Source: UBA11524 sp051886675
GTDB lineage: Bacteria > Bacillota > Clostridia > Christensenellales > Aristaeellaceae
Assembly (NCBI GenBank): GCA_051886675.1
Contig: JBJEYH010000055.1
Coordinates: forward strand, 1 to 32,261
Reading direction: 5' to 3'
Length of the DNA: 32,261 bases
How positions within the stretch are numbered: the stretch's first letter is position 1; every line of letters starts with the position of its first letter. This document shows, piece after piece, positions 1 to 6,385 of the stretch. The position numbers and the translations under genes were made by a program. The notes under the pieces were generated by a model. The model ran no database searches. It was not told the DNA's origin and saw nothing but the letters and a program-made list of their open reading frames with translations.

Positions 1-208
1 CAATCTGCTCGGCGCTGTACTGCTTGCGCACGGGATTGGTGATATACCCCTTCTTGACATAATTGCTGACCATGGAGGCGGTAATCTCCAGGTTGCCCAG
101 GGGCGCCAGGTAGCTGTTGATGTACTTCACCGTCTGATCCAGATACAGCCCCACGTTGGGAATCTCCCTGTACCGGGGCAGGCGGAAATCCTCGATTCTG
201 GCAGGCAT
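1..208 (-). CDS. DUF1836 family protein, C-terminally cut by window edge
   Basis: Reading from the ATG at 208 the first 69 residues are visible and the rest lies outside the window. The segment IPNVGLYLDQTVKYIN followed by ITASMVSNYVKKGYI and NPVRKQYS is the characteristic start of DUF1836 proteins (Bacillus YkrK type). These are small bacterial proteins thought to carry a MerR-like helix-turn-helix, so a DNA-binding role is likely but unproven. The start is supported by an AGGTGAG ribosome site just upstream and by a strong minus-strand promoter at 231-259. The gene is divergent from degV and shares a 154-bp intergenic region with it, so it may regulate that region. Confidence 0.85.
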   Translation of the reverse strand, partial: MPARIEDFRLPRYREIPNVGLYLDQTVKYINSYLAPLGNLEITASMVSNYVKKGYITNPVRKQYSAEQI

Positions 209-230
209 CGCGTCTCACCTCACAGGGCCT

Positions 231-259
231 ATTATAAAGTTTCCCGCCGGAAACGTCAA
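231..259 (-). promoter_or_regulatory. Sigma-A promoter of the DUF1836 gene
   Basis: On the minus strand the -35 box TTGACG (254-259) and a perfect -10 box TATAAT (231-236) are separated by exactly 17 bp. It fires toward the DUF1836 start at 208, back to back with the degV promoter. Confidence 0.8.
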
Positions 260-278
260 GCAGGATAATTTATATCCC

Positions 279-307
279 TTGACAGGTTTTGCGAAAACTG
301 CTATAGT
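279..307 (+). promoter_or_regulatory. Sigma-A promoter of degV
   Basis: A perfect -35 box TTGACA (279-284), a 17-bp spacer and a -10 box TATAGT (302-307) point at the degV start at 363. The predicted transcription start is near 314. Confidence 0.82.
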
Positions 308-327
308 GGTATCGGCTATCCGATACC
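308..327. promoter_or_regulatory. Perfect 8-bp inverted repeat over the degV transcription start, candidate operator
   Basis: GGTATCGG and CCGATACC flank a CTAT centre. The dyad lies immediately after the -10 box and covers the predicted +1. That is a common place for a repressor site, but a 5' mRNA hairpin is an alternative. Confidence 0.5.
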
Positions 328-362
328 CTGACTGTGACTGATGAATTGTGAGGAAATGACCA

Positions 363-1199
363 ATGCTGAACTGCCGAATTGTGGCTGATTCCTCGTCCGA
401 TCTGCTGACGCTGGGGCGGGTGGATTTTTCCGCCGTGCCGCTGAAGGTCACCGCCGCCGACCACACCTGGGTGGACGACGAGGATGTGAACGTCGAACAC
501 ATGCTGGAGACCCTGCGCAATCACAAGGGGCCCTCCTCCTCCGCTTGCCCCTCGCCGGAGGACTGGCGCAACGCCTTTGGCGAGGCGAAGTACGTCTTCT
601 GCATTACCATCACCAGCGCGCTGTCCGGCTGCTACAACGCCGCATGCCTGGCCGCCCGGGAGTATCAGGAGGAGCATCCTGACCGGCGGGTGCTGGTGAT
701 CGACAGCCTGTCCACGGGGCCGGAAATGGCGCTCCTGGCCGAAAAGCTGGAGGAGCTGTGCCAGCATCTGGACAGCTTTGACGACATCGCCCGGGAAATC
801 CAGGCCTATCAGAAGAAGACGCACCTGACCTTCATCCTGCGCTCGCTGCACAACTTCGTCAACAACGGGCGCGTCAGCCCCGCGGTGGGCGCGCTGGTGG
901 GTCTGCTGGGCATCCGCCTGGTGGGCGTGGCCAGCGACGCCGGCGAGCTGCAGCCCATCGCCAAGTGCCGCAGCGACCGCAAGGCCATCGCCCAGATCAT
1001 CGACGTGATGCAGCAGCGGGGCTTCGACGGCGGCCGTGTGCTGATCGACCAGTGCCACAGCGAGGACAACGCTTCCGCCCTGCGGGAGGCCATCCTGGCC
1101 GTGTGGCCCAGGGCCCGCATCACCGTGAACAGCACCCGCGCCCTGTGCAGCTACTACGCCGAGGAGGGCGGCATGCTGGTGGGCTTCGCCTCCGCGTAA
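363..1199 (+). CDS. DegV family fatty-acid-binding protein
   Basis: This 278-residue protein has the usual DegV length. The N-terminal motif IVADSSSD (residues 6-13), the PSSSACPSPEDW loop (about 57-68) and the SALSGCYNAA segment (85-94) match the family's fatty-acid-binding pocket. DegV/FakB proteins bind a single fatty acid and present it to the FakA kinase for phosphorylation; no fakA is visible here, so membership of that particular pathway is inferred. The ATG follows a GAGG ribosome site and lies about 50 nt downstream of the predicted transcription start. The gene stands alone on its strand, divergent from the DUF1836 gene. Bacteria often carry several degV copies, so the exact lipid ligand cannot be told. 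Confidence 0.9.
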   Translation: MLNCRIVADSSSDLLTLGRVDFSAVPLKVTAADHTWVDDEDVNVEHMLETLRNHKGPSSSACPSPEDWRNAFGEAKYVFCITITSALSGCYNAACLAAREYQEEHPDRRVLVIDSLSTGPEMALLAEKLEELCQHLDSFDDIAREIQAYQKKTHLTFILRSLHNFVNNGRVSPAVGALVGLLGIRLVGVASDAGELQPIAKCRSDRKAIAQIIDVMQQRGFDGGRVLIDQCHSEDNASALREAILAVWPRARITVNSTRALCSYYAEEGGMLVGFASA

Positions 1200-1231
1200 G
1201 CGCTTAATCCCAAAAAAGTACACACCTGCCC

Positions 1232-1260
1232 TTGTGGTTTGCTGGATCTTATTGTAAAAT
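1232..1260 (+). promoter_or_regulatory. Possible promoter of the C39-like gene
   Basis: TTGTGG (1232-1237) and TAAAAT (1255-1260) are spaced by 17 bp. The -10 matches consensus at five of six positions and the -35 at only three, so this is a moderate call. Confidence 0.45.
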
Positions 1261-1303
1261 AGTTGCAAAGCATCCATTGCGACACGAAGGGAGGTGGGCG
1301 ATT

Positions 1304-2092
1304 TTGCGGCAGCTGCTGCTTCTTGCGCTGATGGTGATGCTGCTGACAGTCCCTGCCGCCCTGGCGGATGATCCCACCAGCCTCCCCCAGTGCACCACCG
1401 AGGAGCAGGTGCTGGACTGGCTGCTCCTGCCCATCGAGGACGAGGGCGTCATCCTCCCCGTGGAGGCCCAGGCCGGCTACATCCGCTACATCGCCCAGAA
1501 CCAGAGCAAGGATCCGCTGTTCTGCGTGGACTACTGGTGCAGCGTGGAGCCCGGCGACAACCTGGACCTGACCGCCCGCAAGTCCGCCAAGGGCAACACC
1601 TTTCAGGACTACGCCGGCACCATGTGTACCCGGGCCAGCTACGCCATGGCGCTGTCCTACCTGGGGGTGGGCGCCACGCCCGGCGACATGAGCGTGCTGC
1701 TGCAGGCCCGCAACCTGGACGACCCCTACGACAAGGTGACCGCCGCCCTGGGCGGGCTGGAGCGGGTGATCGTGCGCTCCTACACCTTCGAGACCATGCT
1801 CGCCAACTACGAGTCCGACGCCAGCTATTCCCCCGTGTACGTCTACCTGCAGAAGCCCAGCGGGGTCTACCACGCCATCCTCATTGTGGGCCGGGCGGAC
1901 ACGAAGGGCTACTACCTGGTGGTGGATCCCGCCACCCACACCAAGGATGATGAGATTGTCCGGGTATACCGGCTGCGGTTCGACTCCTACTATCAGCGGG
2001 TGATCAACTCCACCTTCCGCGCCGAGCACCGCAACAGCCGGGTGGTGTCCTTCTGCCAGTGGCACCGCACCGGCGAGGTTTCCGGATACTGA
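1304..2092 (+). CDS. Secreted C39-like (papain-fold) cysteine peptidase family protein
   Basis: The frame is open further upstream, but the ribosome site GGGAGGTG at 1289-1296 fits a TTG start at 1304, giving 262 residues. The product starts with a typical Sec signal (LRQLLLLALMVMLL, then an ALA cleavage site near residue 22). A cysteine in the MCTRASYAMALSYLGV segment (C108), a histidine in VYHAILIVGR (H190) and an aspartate in VVDPATH (D208) occur in the order and spacing expected of C39-like peptidases, whose cysteine begins a helix and whose His/Asp lie in the C-terminal sheet. Substrate unknown. It could be a peptidase, or an inactive relative used for binding. It is monocistronic and ends at a strong terminator. 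Confidence 0.6.
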   Translation: MRQLLLLALMVMLLTVPAALADDPTSLPQCTTEEQVLDWLLLPIEDEGVILPVEAQAGYIRYIAQNQSKDPLFCVDYWCSVEPGDNLDLTARKSAKGNTFQDYAGTMCTRASYAMALSYLGVGATPGDMSVLLQARNLDDPYDKVTAALGGLERVIVRSYTFETMLANYESDASYSPVYVYLQKPSGVYHAILIVGRADTKGYYLVVDPATHTKDDEIVRVYRLRFDSYYQRVINSTFRAEHRNSRVVSFCQWHRTGEVSGY

Positions 2093-2106
2093 AATTGCGC
2101 GCAAAC

Positions 2107-2136
2107 AAAGCCCCGCACATTGCATGCGGGGCTTTT
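2107..2136. terminator. Bidirectional intrinsic terminator between convergent genes
   Basis: AAAGCCCCGCA (2107-2117) pairs with TGCGGGGCTTT (2125-2135) around a 7-nt loop. T residues follow on the plus strand and the A-rich left arm gives T residues on the minus strand. It can end both the C39-like gene and the recA/GNAT transcript. Confidence 0.85.
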
Positions 2137-2161
2137 GCCTGTTCATATTCATGGAATGCCG

Positions 2162-2590
2162 TCAGCCTGTCAGCCATTTGGACATGCCCGGGCCGCCATG
2201 CTCATTGGGATGGGCTGTATAGCCCATTTTCTGATAGAAGCCCTCCTTGCCCATGGCGCTCATGAGCTGAAAATAGCTGCGCCAGCCCGGCTTCAGCTGT
2301 CGGCGGATATAGTCTTCCACATGGCTTAGCAGCGCGCGGCCTATGCCGTGACCCTGATATTCCGGCGCAACGATCAGATCCTTGAGGAAGAACGCCATCG
2401 CGCCATCGCCCAGCAGCCGCGCCATGGCGATGACCTGCCCGTCATGCGTCACCGAAAAGGTGGCGTAGCTGCGGGCCAGGGAGGTTTCCACCATATCCAG
2501 CGGGCATTCTCCCCACCCCGCCGCCGCAAACAGACGCACAAAATCCTCCGCCCGCAGCTGATTCTCCTGAATCACACAGTCCATCGCCAT
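2162..2590 (-). CDS. GNAT family N-acetyltransferase
   Basis: A 142-residue GNAT-fold protein. The core motif A is FLKDLIVAPEYQGHGIGRALLSHVEDYI (read in two parts: DLIVAPEYQGHGIG then RALLSHVE), which is the acetyl-CoA pyrophosphate-binding loop. It is followed by FYQKMGYTAHPN, the usual C-terminal strand/helix. The substrate is unknown. An AGGAGG ribosome site precedes two in-frame ATG codons two codons apart (2590 and 2584), so the start is uncertain by two residues. It lies 28 nt behind recA on the same strand and probably shares its transcript, which would place it under partial SOS control. There is no obvious functional link to RecA. Confidence 0.85.
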   Translation of the reverse strand: MAMDCVIQENQLRAEDFVRLFAAAGWGECPLDMVETSLARSYATFSVTHDGQVIAMARLLGDGAMAFFLKDLIVAPEYQGHGIGRALLSHVEDYIRRQLKPGWRSYFQLMSAMGKEGFYQKMGYTAHPNEHGGPGMSKWLTG

Positions 2591-2618
2591 GCACCCTCCT
2601 CAGCGCTGGGGCAGCGGC

Positions 2619-3761
2619 TTACTCGTCGCCCAGCTCGTCCTCCAGCAGGGCCAGGTCGTCCTCCTCGGGAAGCTCCTCGCCCTCGGCAGGGGCCTCCTCC
2701 GGCATGGCGTCCGCAGGCTTGTCGGTGAACAGCTCCTTGCGCAGCACAGCGTCGATCTCCGCGGTGACCTCGGGATGATCCCGCAGGTACAGGCGGGTGT
2801 TCTCGCGGCCCTGGCCGATGCGCTGATCCTTGTAGGAGAACCACGCGCCGGACTTGTGGATGATATCCCGCTCCACCGCCATGTCCAGCAGGGTGCCCTC
2901 CTTGCTGATGCCCTCGCCGTAGACGATGTCGAACTCCGCCACGCGGAAGGGCGGGGCCACCTTGTTCTTCACGACCTTGACCTTGGTGTGGTTGCCCACC
3001 ACGGTGGAGCCGTTCTTCAGCTGCTCGCCGCGGCGCACGTCCAGACGGACGGAGGCGTAGAACTTCAGCGCGCGGCCGCCGGGGGTGGTCTCGGGGTTGC
3101 CGTACATGACGCCGACCTTCTCGCGCAGCTGGTTGATGAACACCGCCACGCACCCGGTCTTGTTGATGATGCCGGCCAGCTTGCGCAGGGCCTGGCTCAT
3201 CAGGCGGGCCTGGAGGCCCACGAAGCTGTCGCCCATTTCGCCGTCGATTTCGGCCTTGGGCACCAGCGCGGCCACGGAGTCGATGACCACCACGTCCAGC
3301 GCGCCGGAGCGCACCAGGGCCTCGGTGATTTCGAGGGCCTGCTCGCCGGTATCGGGCTGGGAGACGTACAGCTCGTCGATATTCACGCCCAGCTTGCGGG
3401 CATAGGCGGGATCAAGGGCATGCTCCGCGTCCACGAAGGCCGCGATGCCGCCCGCCTTCTGGGCCTCGGCCACGATATGCAGGGCCACGGTGGTCTTACC
3501 GGAGGATTCAGGGCCATAGATCTCCACGATCCTGCCCCGGGGAATGCCGCCCACGCCCAGCGCGGCGTCCAGCGTCAGACAGCCGGTGGGAATCACGGGA
3601 ATGTCCTGCGCGCCGGCATGCTCACCCAGCTTCATGACCGCGCCCTTGCCGTATTGCTTATCAAGATCCGCCAGGGCGTGCTCCAGCGCCTTGAGCTTTT
3701 CGGCCTGCGCGCCGGTCGCGGCCGCTTCCTTCTCGGGCTTTGCTGCCTTCTTTGCCGCCAT
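2619..3761 (-). CDS. recA: Recombinase RecA
   Basis: RecA polymerises on single-stranded DNA, carries out ATP-dependent strand exchange and triggers LexA self-cleavage. The Walker A motif GPESSGKT is at residues 83-90, followed by FVDAEHALDP, the VVIDSVAALVP Walker B region, the FINQLREKVGVMYGNPETTPGG loop 2 region and the GREN segment. The C-terminus is a typical acidic tail. The length of 380 residues matches the family after a lysine/alanine-rich leader. A GTG three codons upstream is also in frame, but the AAGGAAG ribosome site is correctly spaced (8 nt) only for the ATG at 3761. A LexA-type box lies in the promoter. Confidence 0.98.
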   Translation of the reverse strand: MAAKKAAKPEKEAAATGAQAEKLKALEHALADLDKQYGKGAVMKLGEHAGAQDIPVIPTGCLTLDAALGVGGIPRGRIVEIYGPESSGKTTVALHIVAEAQKAGGIAAFVDAEHALDPAYARKLGVNIDELYVSQPDTGEQALEITEALVRSGALDVVVIDSVAALVPKAEIDGEMGDSFVGLQARLMSQALRKLAGIINKTGCVAVFINQLREKVGVMYGNPETTPGGRALKFYASVRLDVRRGEQLKNGSTVVGNHTKVKVVKNKVAPPFRVAEFDIVYGEGISKEGTLLDMAVERDIIHKSGAWFSYKDQRIGQGRENTRLYLRDHPEVTAEIDAVLRKELFTDKPADAMPEEAPAEGEELPEEDDLALLEDELGDE

Positions 3762-3829
3762 GGTGATCACTTCCTTTCCTGATCTTTCATCCTTCAGCGC
3801 CGCTTCAGGCGCCGATTCATATCGAATTT

Positions 3830-3858
3830 ATCCTATCATAGCGAACGGTAGTTTGCAA
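3830..3858 (-). promoter_or_regulatory. recA promoter
   Basis: On the minus strand TTGCAA (3853-3858) and TAGGAT (3830-3835) are spaced by 17 bp, each matching consensus at four of six positions. A weak promoter core is usual for a LexA-controlled gene. Confidence 0.6.
3842..3855. promoter_or_regulatory. LexA (SOS) box of recA
   Basis: CGAACGGTAGTTTG fits the Gram-positive LexA consensus CGAAC-N4-GTTCG with one mismatch. It overlaps the -35 box and spacer of the recA promoter, where LexA binding would block RNA polymerase. Confidence 0.8.
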
Positions 3859-3903
3859 GGGGAACATGCAAAAAAAGTGAACAGTCCCCCACGCCCGGCC
3901 CTC

Positions 3904-3929
3904 CGTCTCCCGAAGGCTTTCGGGAGACG
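3904..3929. repeat. Perfect 11-bp stem hairpin between recA and pdp
   Basis: CGTCTCCCGAA pairs perfectly with TTCGGGAGACG around a GGCT loop. It is followed at once by the 12-bp palindrome CCGCCATGGCGG. There is no T-tract on either strand, so it is not a normal terminator. It lies upstream of both divergent promoters; function unknown. Confidence 0.6.
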
Positions 3930-3957
3930 CCCGCCATGGCGGTCAGGAATTTTCCCA

Positions 3958-3986
3958 TTGTATCCATCCGTCAGATGTGCTATACT
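3958..3986 (+). promoter_or_regulatory. Promoter of the nucleoside phosphorylase gene
   Basis: TTGTAT (3958-3963), a 17-bp spacer and TATACT (3981-3986) lie about 46 bp before the chosen start. Confidence 0.65.
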
Positions 3987-4031
3987 GTTTGTATCTTTTC
4001 CCATGAACCCCTTGCGCAAAGGAGCATGCCT

Positions 4032-5357
4032 ATGAATATGGTCGAAATCATCACCCACAAAAAGCTGGGGCAAGCCCTCACCCAGGAGGAAATCAGCTTC
4101 TTCGTCCGGGGCGCGGCGGACAACACCATCCCCGATTATCAGCTGGCCGCGCTGCTGATGGCCATCCGTCTCAACGGCATGACCGCTGAGGAAACCACTG
4201 CCCTCACCCTGGCCATGCGGGATTCCGGCGACGTGTGCGACCTGAGCGCCATCCCCGGCGTGAAGGTGGACAAGCACTCCACCGGCGGCGTGGGCGATAC
4301 CACCACCCTGGTGCTGGCGCCCCTAGTGGCGGCCTGCGGCGTGCCCGTAGCCAAGATGAGCGGCCGGGGGCTGGGCCACACCGGCGGCACGCTGGACAAG
4401 CTGGAATCCATCGCGGGCTTCCGGGTGGAAATGGCGGAGGCTGATTTCATCCGCCAGGTGCAGGAGCTTGGCGTGGCCGTCATCGGGCAGACCGGCAGCC
4501 TCGCCCCCGCCGACAAGACCCTCTACGCCCTCCGGGACGTGACCGCCACCGTGGACAGCCTGCCGCTGATCGCCTCGTCCATCATGTCCAAGAAGCTGGC
4601 ATCCGGCGCGGACGCCATCGTCCTGGACGTGAAGACCGGCTCCGGCGCGATCATGCACACCCTGGAGGATTCCATCGCCCTGGGGCAGGCCATGGTGGAC
4701 ATCGGCACGCTGGCGGGCAAACCGGTATCCGCCATCGTCACGGGGATGGAGCAGCCGCTGGGCACCCACGTGGGCAACGCGCTGGAGGTCAAGGACGCCA
4801 TCGACGTGCTGTCCGGGCGCACCAGGGGCGCGCTGCTGGAGGTCTCGCTGCTGCTGGGCAGCCACATGCTGATGCTGGCCGGCCGCTGCCAGACGCCCGG
4901 AGAGGGCCGCGCCCTGCTGACCGAGGCCCTCGAATCCGGCCGCGGCCTTGCCCGGCTGAAGGACATGATCATCGCCCAGGGCGGCGACCCCGCCTGCGTG
5001 GACGATGTGACCCGCCTGCCCCAGAGCGCCGTCACCCGCGAGGTGAAGGTGGGCCATGGGGGCTACGTGGCGGAAATGGACACCATGGCCCTGGGTCTGG
5101 CGGCGCAGGCCATGGGCGCGGGCCGCGTCCGCAAGACCGACGCGCTGGATTACAGCGTGGGCTTCGTGCTGCCGGTGCGCATCGGCGACCGGGTGCAGCC
5201 TGAGGACACGCTGTGCATTCTCCACGCCCGCAGCGAGGAGGACGCGGACAGGGCCGAAACCGCCATCCGCGCCGCCATCCGCTTCTCCGACGATCCCGTG
5301 CAGGCCCCGCCCCTGTGGTACGCCATCATCACGAAGGATGGCATTGTCCGCTGCTGA
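4032..5357 (+). CDS. pdp: Pyrimidine-nucleoside (thymidine) phosphorylase
   Basis: The enzyme splits uridine, thymidine and deoxyuridine with phosphate into base and (deoxy)ribose-1-phosphate for nucleoside salvage. Family signatures are KHSTGGVGD (phosphate binding), SGRGLGHTGGTLDKLE (the thymidine/pyrimidine phosphorylase signature), IMSKKLASGADAIVLDVKTGSGA, and the C-terminal beta-hammerhead-like region VGFVLPVRIGDRVQ. The frame is open upstream to 3936, but the AAAGGAG ribosome site at about 4018-4024 fits the ATG at 4032 (7-nt spacing). This gives 441 residues, close to the usual 433-440. The gene has its own promoter, is divergent from recA, and appears monocistronic. deoA is an alternative name; pdp is used because the organism looks Gram-positive. 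Confidence 0.95.
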   Translation: MNMVEIITHKKLGQALTQEEISFFVRGAADNTIPDYQLAALLMAIRLNGMTAEETTALTLAMRDSGDVCDLSAIPGVKVDKHSTGGVGDTTTLVLAPLVAACGVPVAKMSGRGLGHTGGTLDKLESIAGFRVEMAEADFIRQVQELGVAVIGQTGSLAPADKTLYALRDVTATVDSLPLIASSIMSKKLASGADAIVLDVKTGSGAIMHTLEDSIALGQAMVDIGTLAGKPVSAIVTGMEQPLGTHVGNALEVKDAIDVLSGRTRGALLEVSLLLGSHMLMLAGRCQTPGEGRALLTEALESGRGLARLKDMIIAQGGDPACVDDVTRLPQSAVTREVKVGHGGYVAEMDTMALGLAAQAMGAGRVRKTDALDYSVGFVLPVRIGDRVQPEDTLCILHARSEEDADRAETAIRAAIRFSDDPVQAPPLWYAIITKDGIVRC

Positions 5358-5422
5358 ATGTCCGCATGCACGGCGCACTGAAGCCCTGAGATGCACCGCG
5401 CAGGACGCGCAAGCCTCCCGCC

Positions 5423-5620
5423 ATGGCGCACACCCGGCCCGTCCGCATCGCATGCCCAACCCGGCCGCGACGCATGCCCAGCCCGGCCACGGAGCACGCC
5501 CAACCCGGCCGCGACGCATACCCGGCCCGGCCGCGGCGCACACCCGGCCTGACCGCAGCGCATGCCCGTCCCATCCGCATTGCACGCCCGGCCTGACCGC
5601 ATCGCACACCCAACCCAATC
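5423..5620. repeat. Tandem array of nine degenerate 22-bp repeats
   Basis: Nine consecutive 22-bp units follow a pattern close to GCGACGCATGCCCAGCCCGG plus CC, starting at 5423, 5445, 5467, 5489, 5511, 5533, 5555, 5577 and 5599. The core CGCA(T/C)(G/A)CCC is best kept. Because 22 is not a multiple of three, long open frames exist on both strands, but none has a ribosome site and all give the same Arg/Pro/Ala-rich peptide pattern, so I treat the array as non-coding. It sits between the pdp stop and its terminator. Confidence 0.85.
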
Positions 5621-5627
5621 GCACAGC

Positions 5628-5662
5628 AACGCGGCCCGCACAAGTCACGCGGGCCGCGTTTT
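5628..5662 (+). terminator. Terminator of pdp
   Basis: AACGCGGCCCGC (5628-5639) pairs perfectly with GCGGGCCGCGTT (5649-5660) around a 9-nt loop and runs into TTTT. It lies just after the 22-bp repeat array and before the convergent metallo-hydrolase gene. Confidence 0.85.
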
Positions 5663-5667
5663 CGTGG

Positions 5668-6279
5668 TCATTCCGCCTCCAGGAAGATGTACGGCTCCCC
5701 CGGCTGGCGGCGCGCGTAGACGGCCTCCAACTCCGCCACAACCTCCCCCCGGGCACGGACGCGGCCGAAGTCATGGCTCAGCAGCAGCCGATCCGCCTGC
5801 AGATTGCGCAGCGTCCGCAGGGTTTCCGCCAGCACCGACGTGTTGTAGGCCCACCGGCCCTGCTTCACGCAGGCGTACAAGCCGTCCCCCAGGAAGGCGA
5901 AGCCCTCCGTCTCCAGCCCCAGGCAGCCCCTGGCGTGGCTGGAGGGCAGCGGGAACAGCCGCAGATCCGCGCCATCCCGGAGGATGAGCGGCGACCTCAC
6001 TGCCGTGCCCCGGCCCGTGTAGCGCAGGGTGTGGGGCGCGGCATAGATCTCCCCGCACTGCATCTGCTCCCAGCAGGCCATGTGATCCTGATGGAAGTGG
6101 GAGATGAGCAGCCGCTTCTCCCCGGGCAGGGCCCGCACCACCGCCGCCACGTCCTCCGCCGCGCCCGCGTCGAAGATCCACCACCCGCTGTCCCCCGCGA
6201 TCACCGCCACCTCCGCCGACAGCGGCTGCTCCCGGGCGGGGTAGTAACCGATCGTATCCGTCAGTCGCCGGCAATCCAC
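5668..6279 (-). CDS. Metallo-beta-lactamase-fold hydrolase
   Basis: The protein has the metal-binding signature HFHQDH (H61, H63, D65, H66 from the chosen start), then PSSHARGCLGLE with the next histidine, GDGL with the bridging aspartate and a final LLSHDFG histidine. These are the dinuclear-zinc ligands of the MBL superfamily. At about 203 residues it resembles small glyoxalase-II-like hydrolases. The specific substrate cannot be told. The GGAGG at 6287-6291 is 7 nt before a GTG at 6279, whereas the in-frame ATG at 6285 is only one base away, so GTG is preferred. The gene follows ileS on the same strand, separated by a strong terminator; no clear promoter of its own is seen, so it may depend on read-through. 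Confidence 0.85.
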   Translation of the reverse strand: MDCRRLTDTIGYYPAREQPLSAEVAVIAGDSGWWIFDAGAAEDVAAVVRALPGEKRLLISHFHQDHMACWEQMQCGEIYAAPHTLRYTGRGTAVRSPLILRDGADLRLFPLPSSHARGCLGLETEGFAFLGDGLYACVKQGRWAYNTSVLAETLRTLRNLQADRLLLSHDFGRVRARGEVVAELEAVYARRQPGEPYIFLEAE

Positions 6280-6350
6280 AGGCATCCCTCCGTTTCTGTT
6301 CTGCATGCCGTTCGCAAGGCTTCCGCCGCCATGGCGGGCGCGCGGTACGC

Positions 6351-6378
6351 AAAAAAGTGGCCCGAAGGCCACTTTTTT
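6351..6378 (-). terminator. ileS terminator
   Basis: On the minus strand AAAAAAGTGGCC pairs with GGCCACTTTTTT around a TTCG tetraloop, immediately after the ileS stop codon. It is nearly symmetrical and could act in both directions. Confidence 0.92.
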
Positions 6379-6385
6379 GATGCGA

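Noticed and set aside
3904..3942. Terminator of recA or pdp
   Set aside because: The hairpin is upstream of both genes and has no T-tract.
5423..5620. CRISPR array
   Set aside because: The 22-bp units are directly adjacent with no spacers and no cas genes are near.
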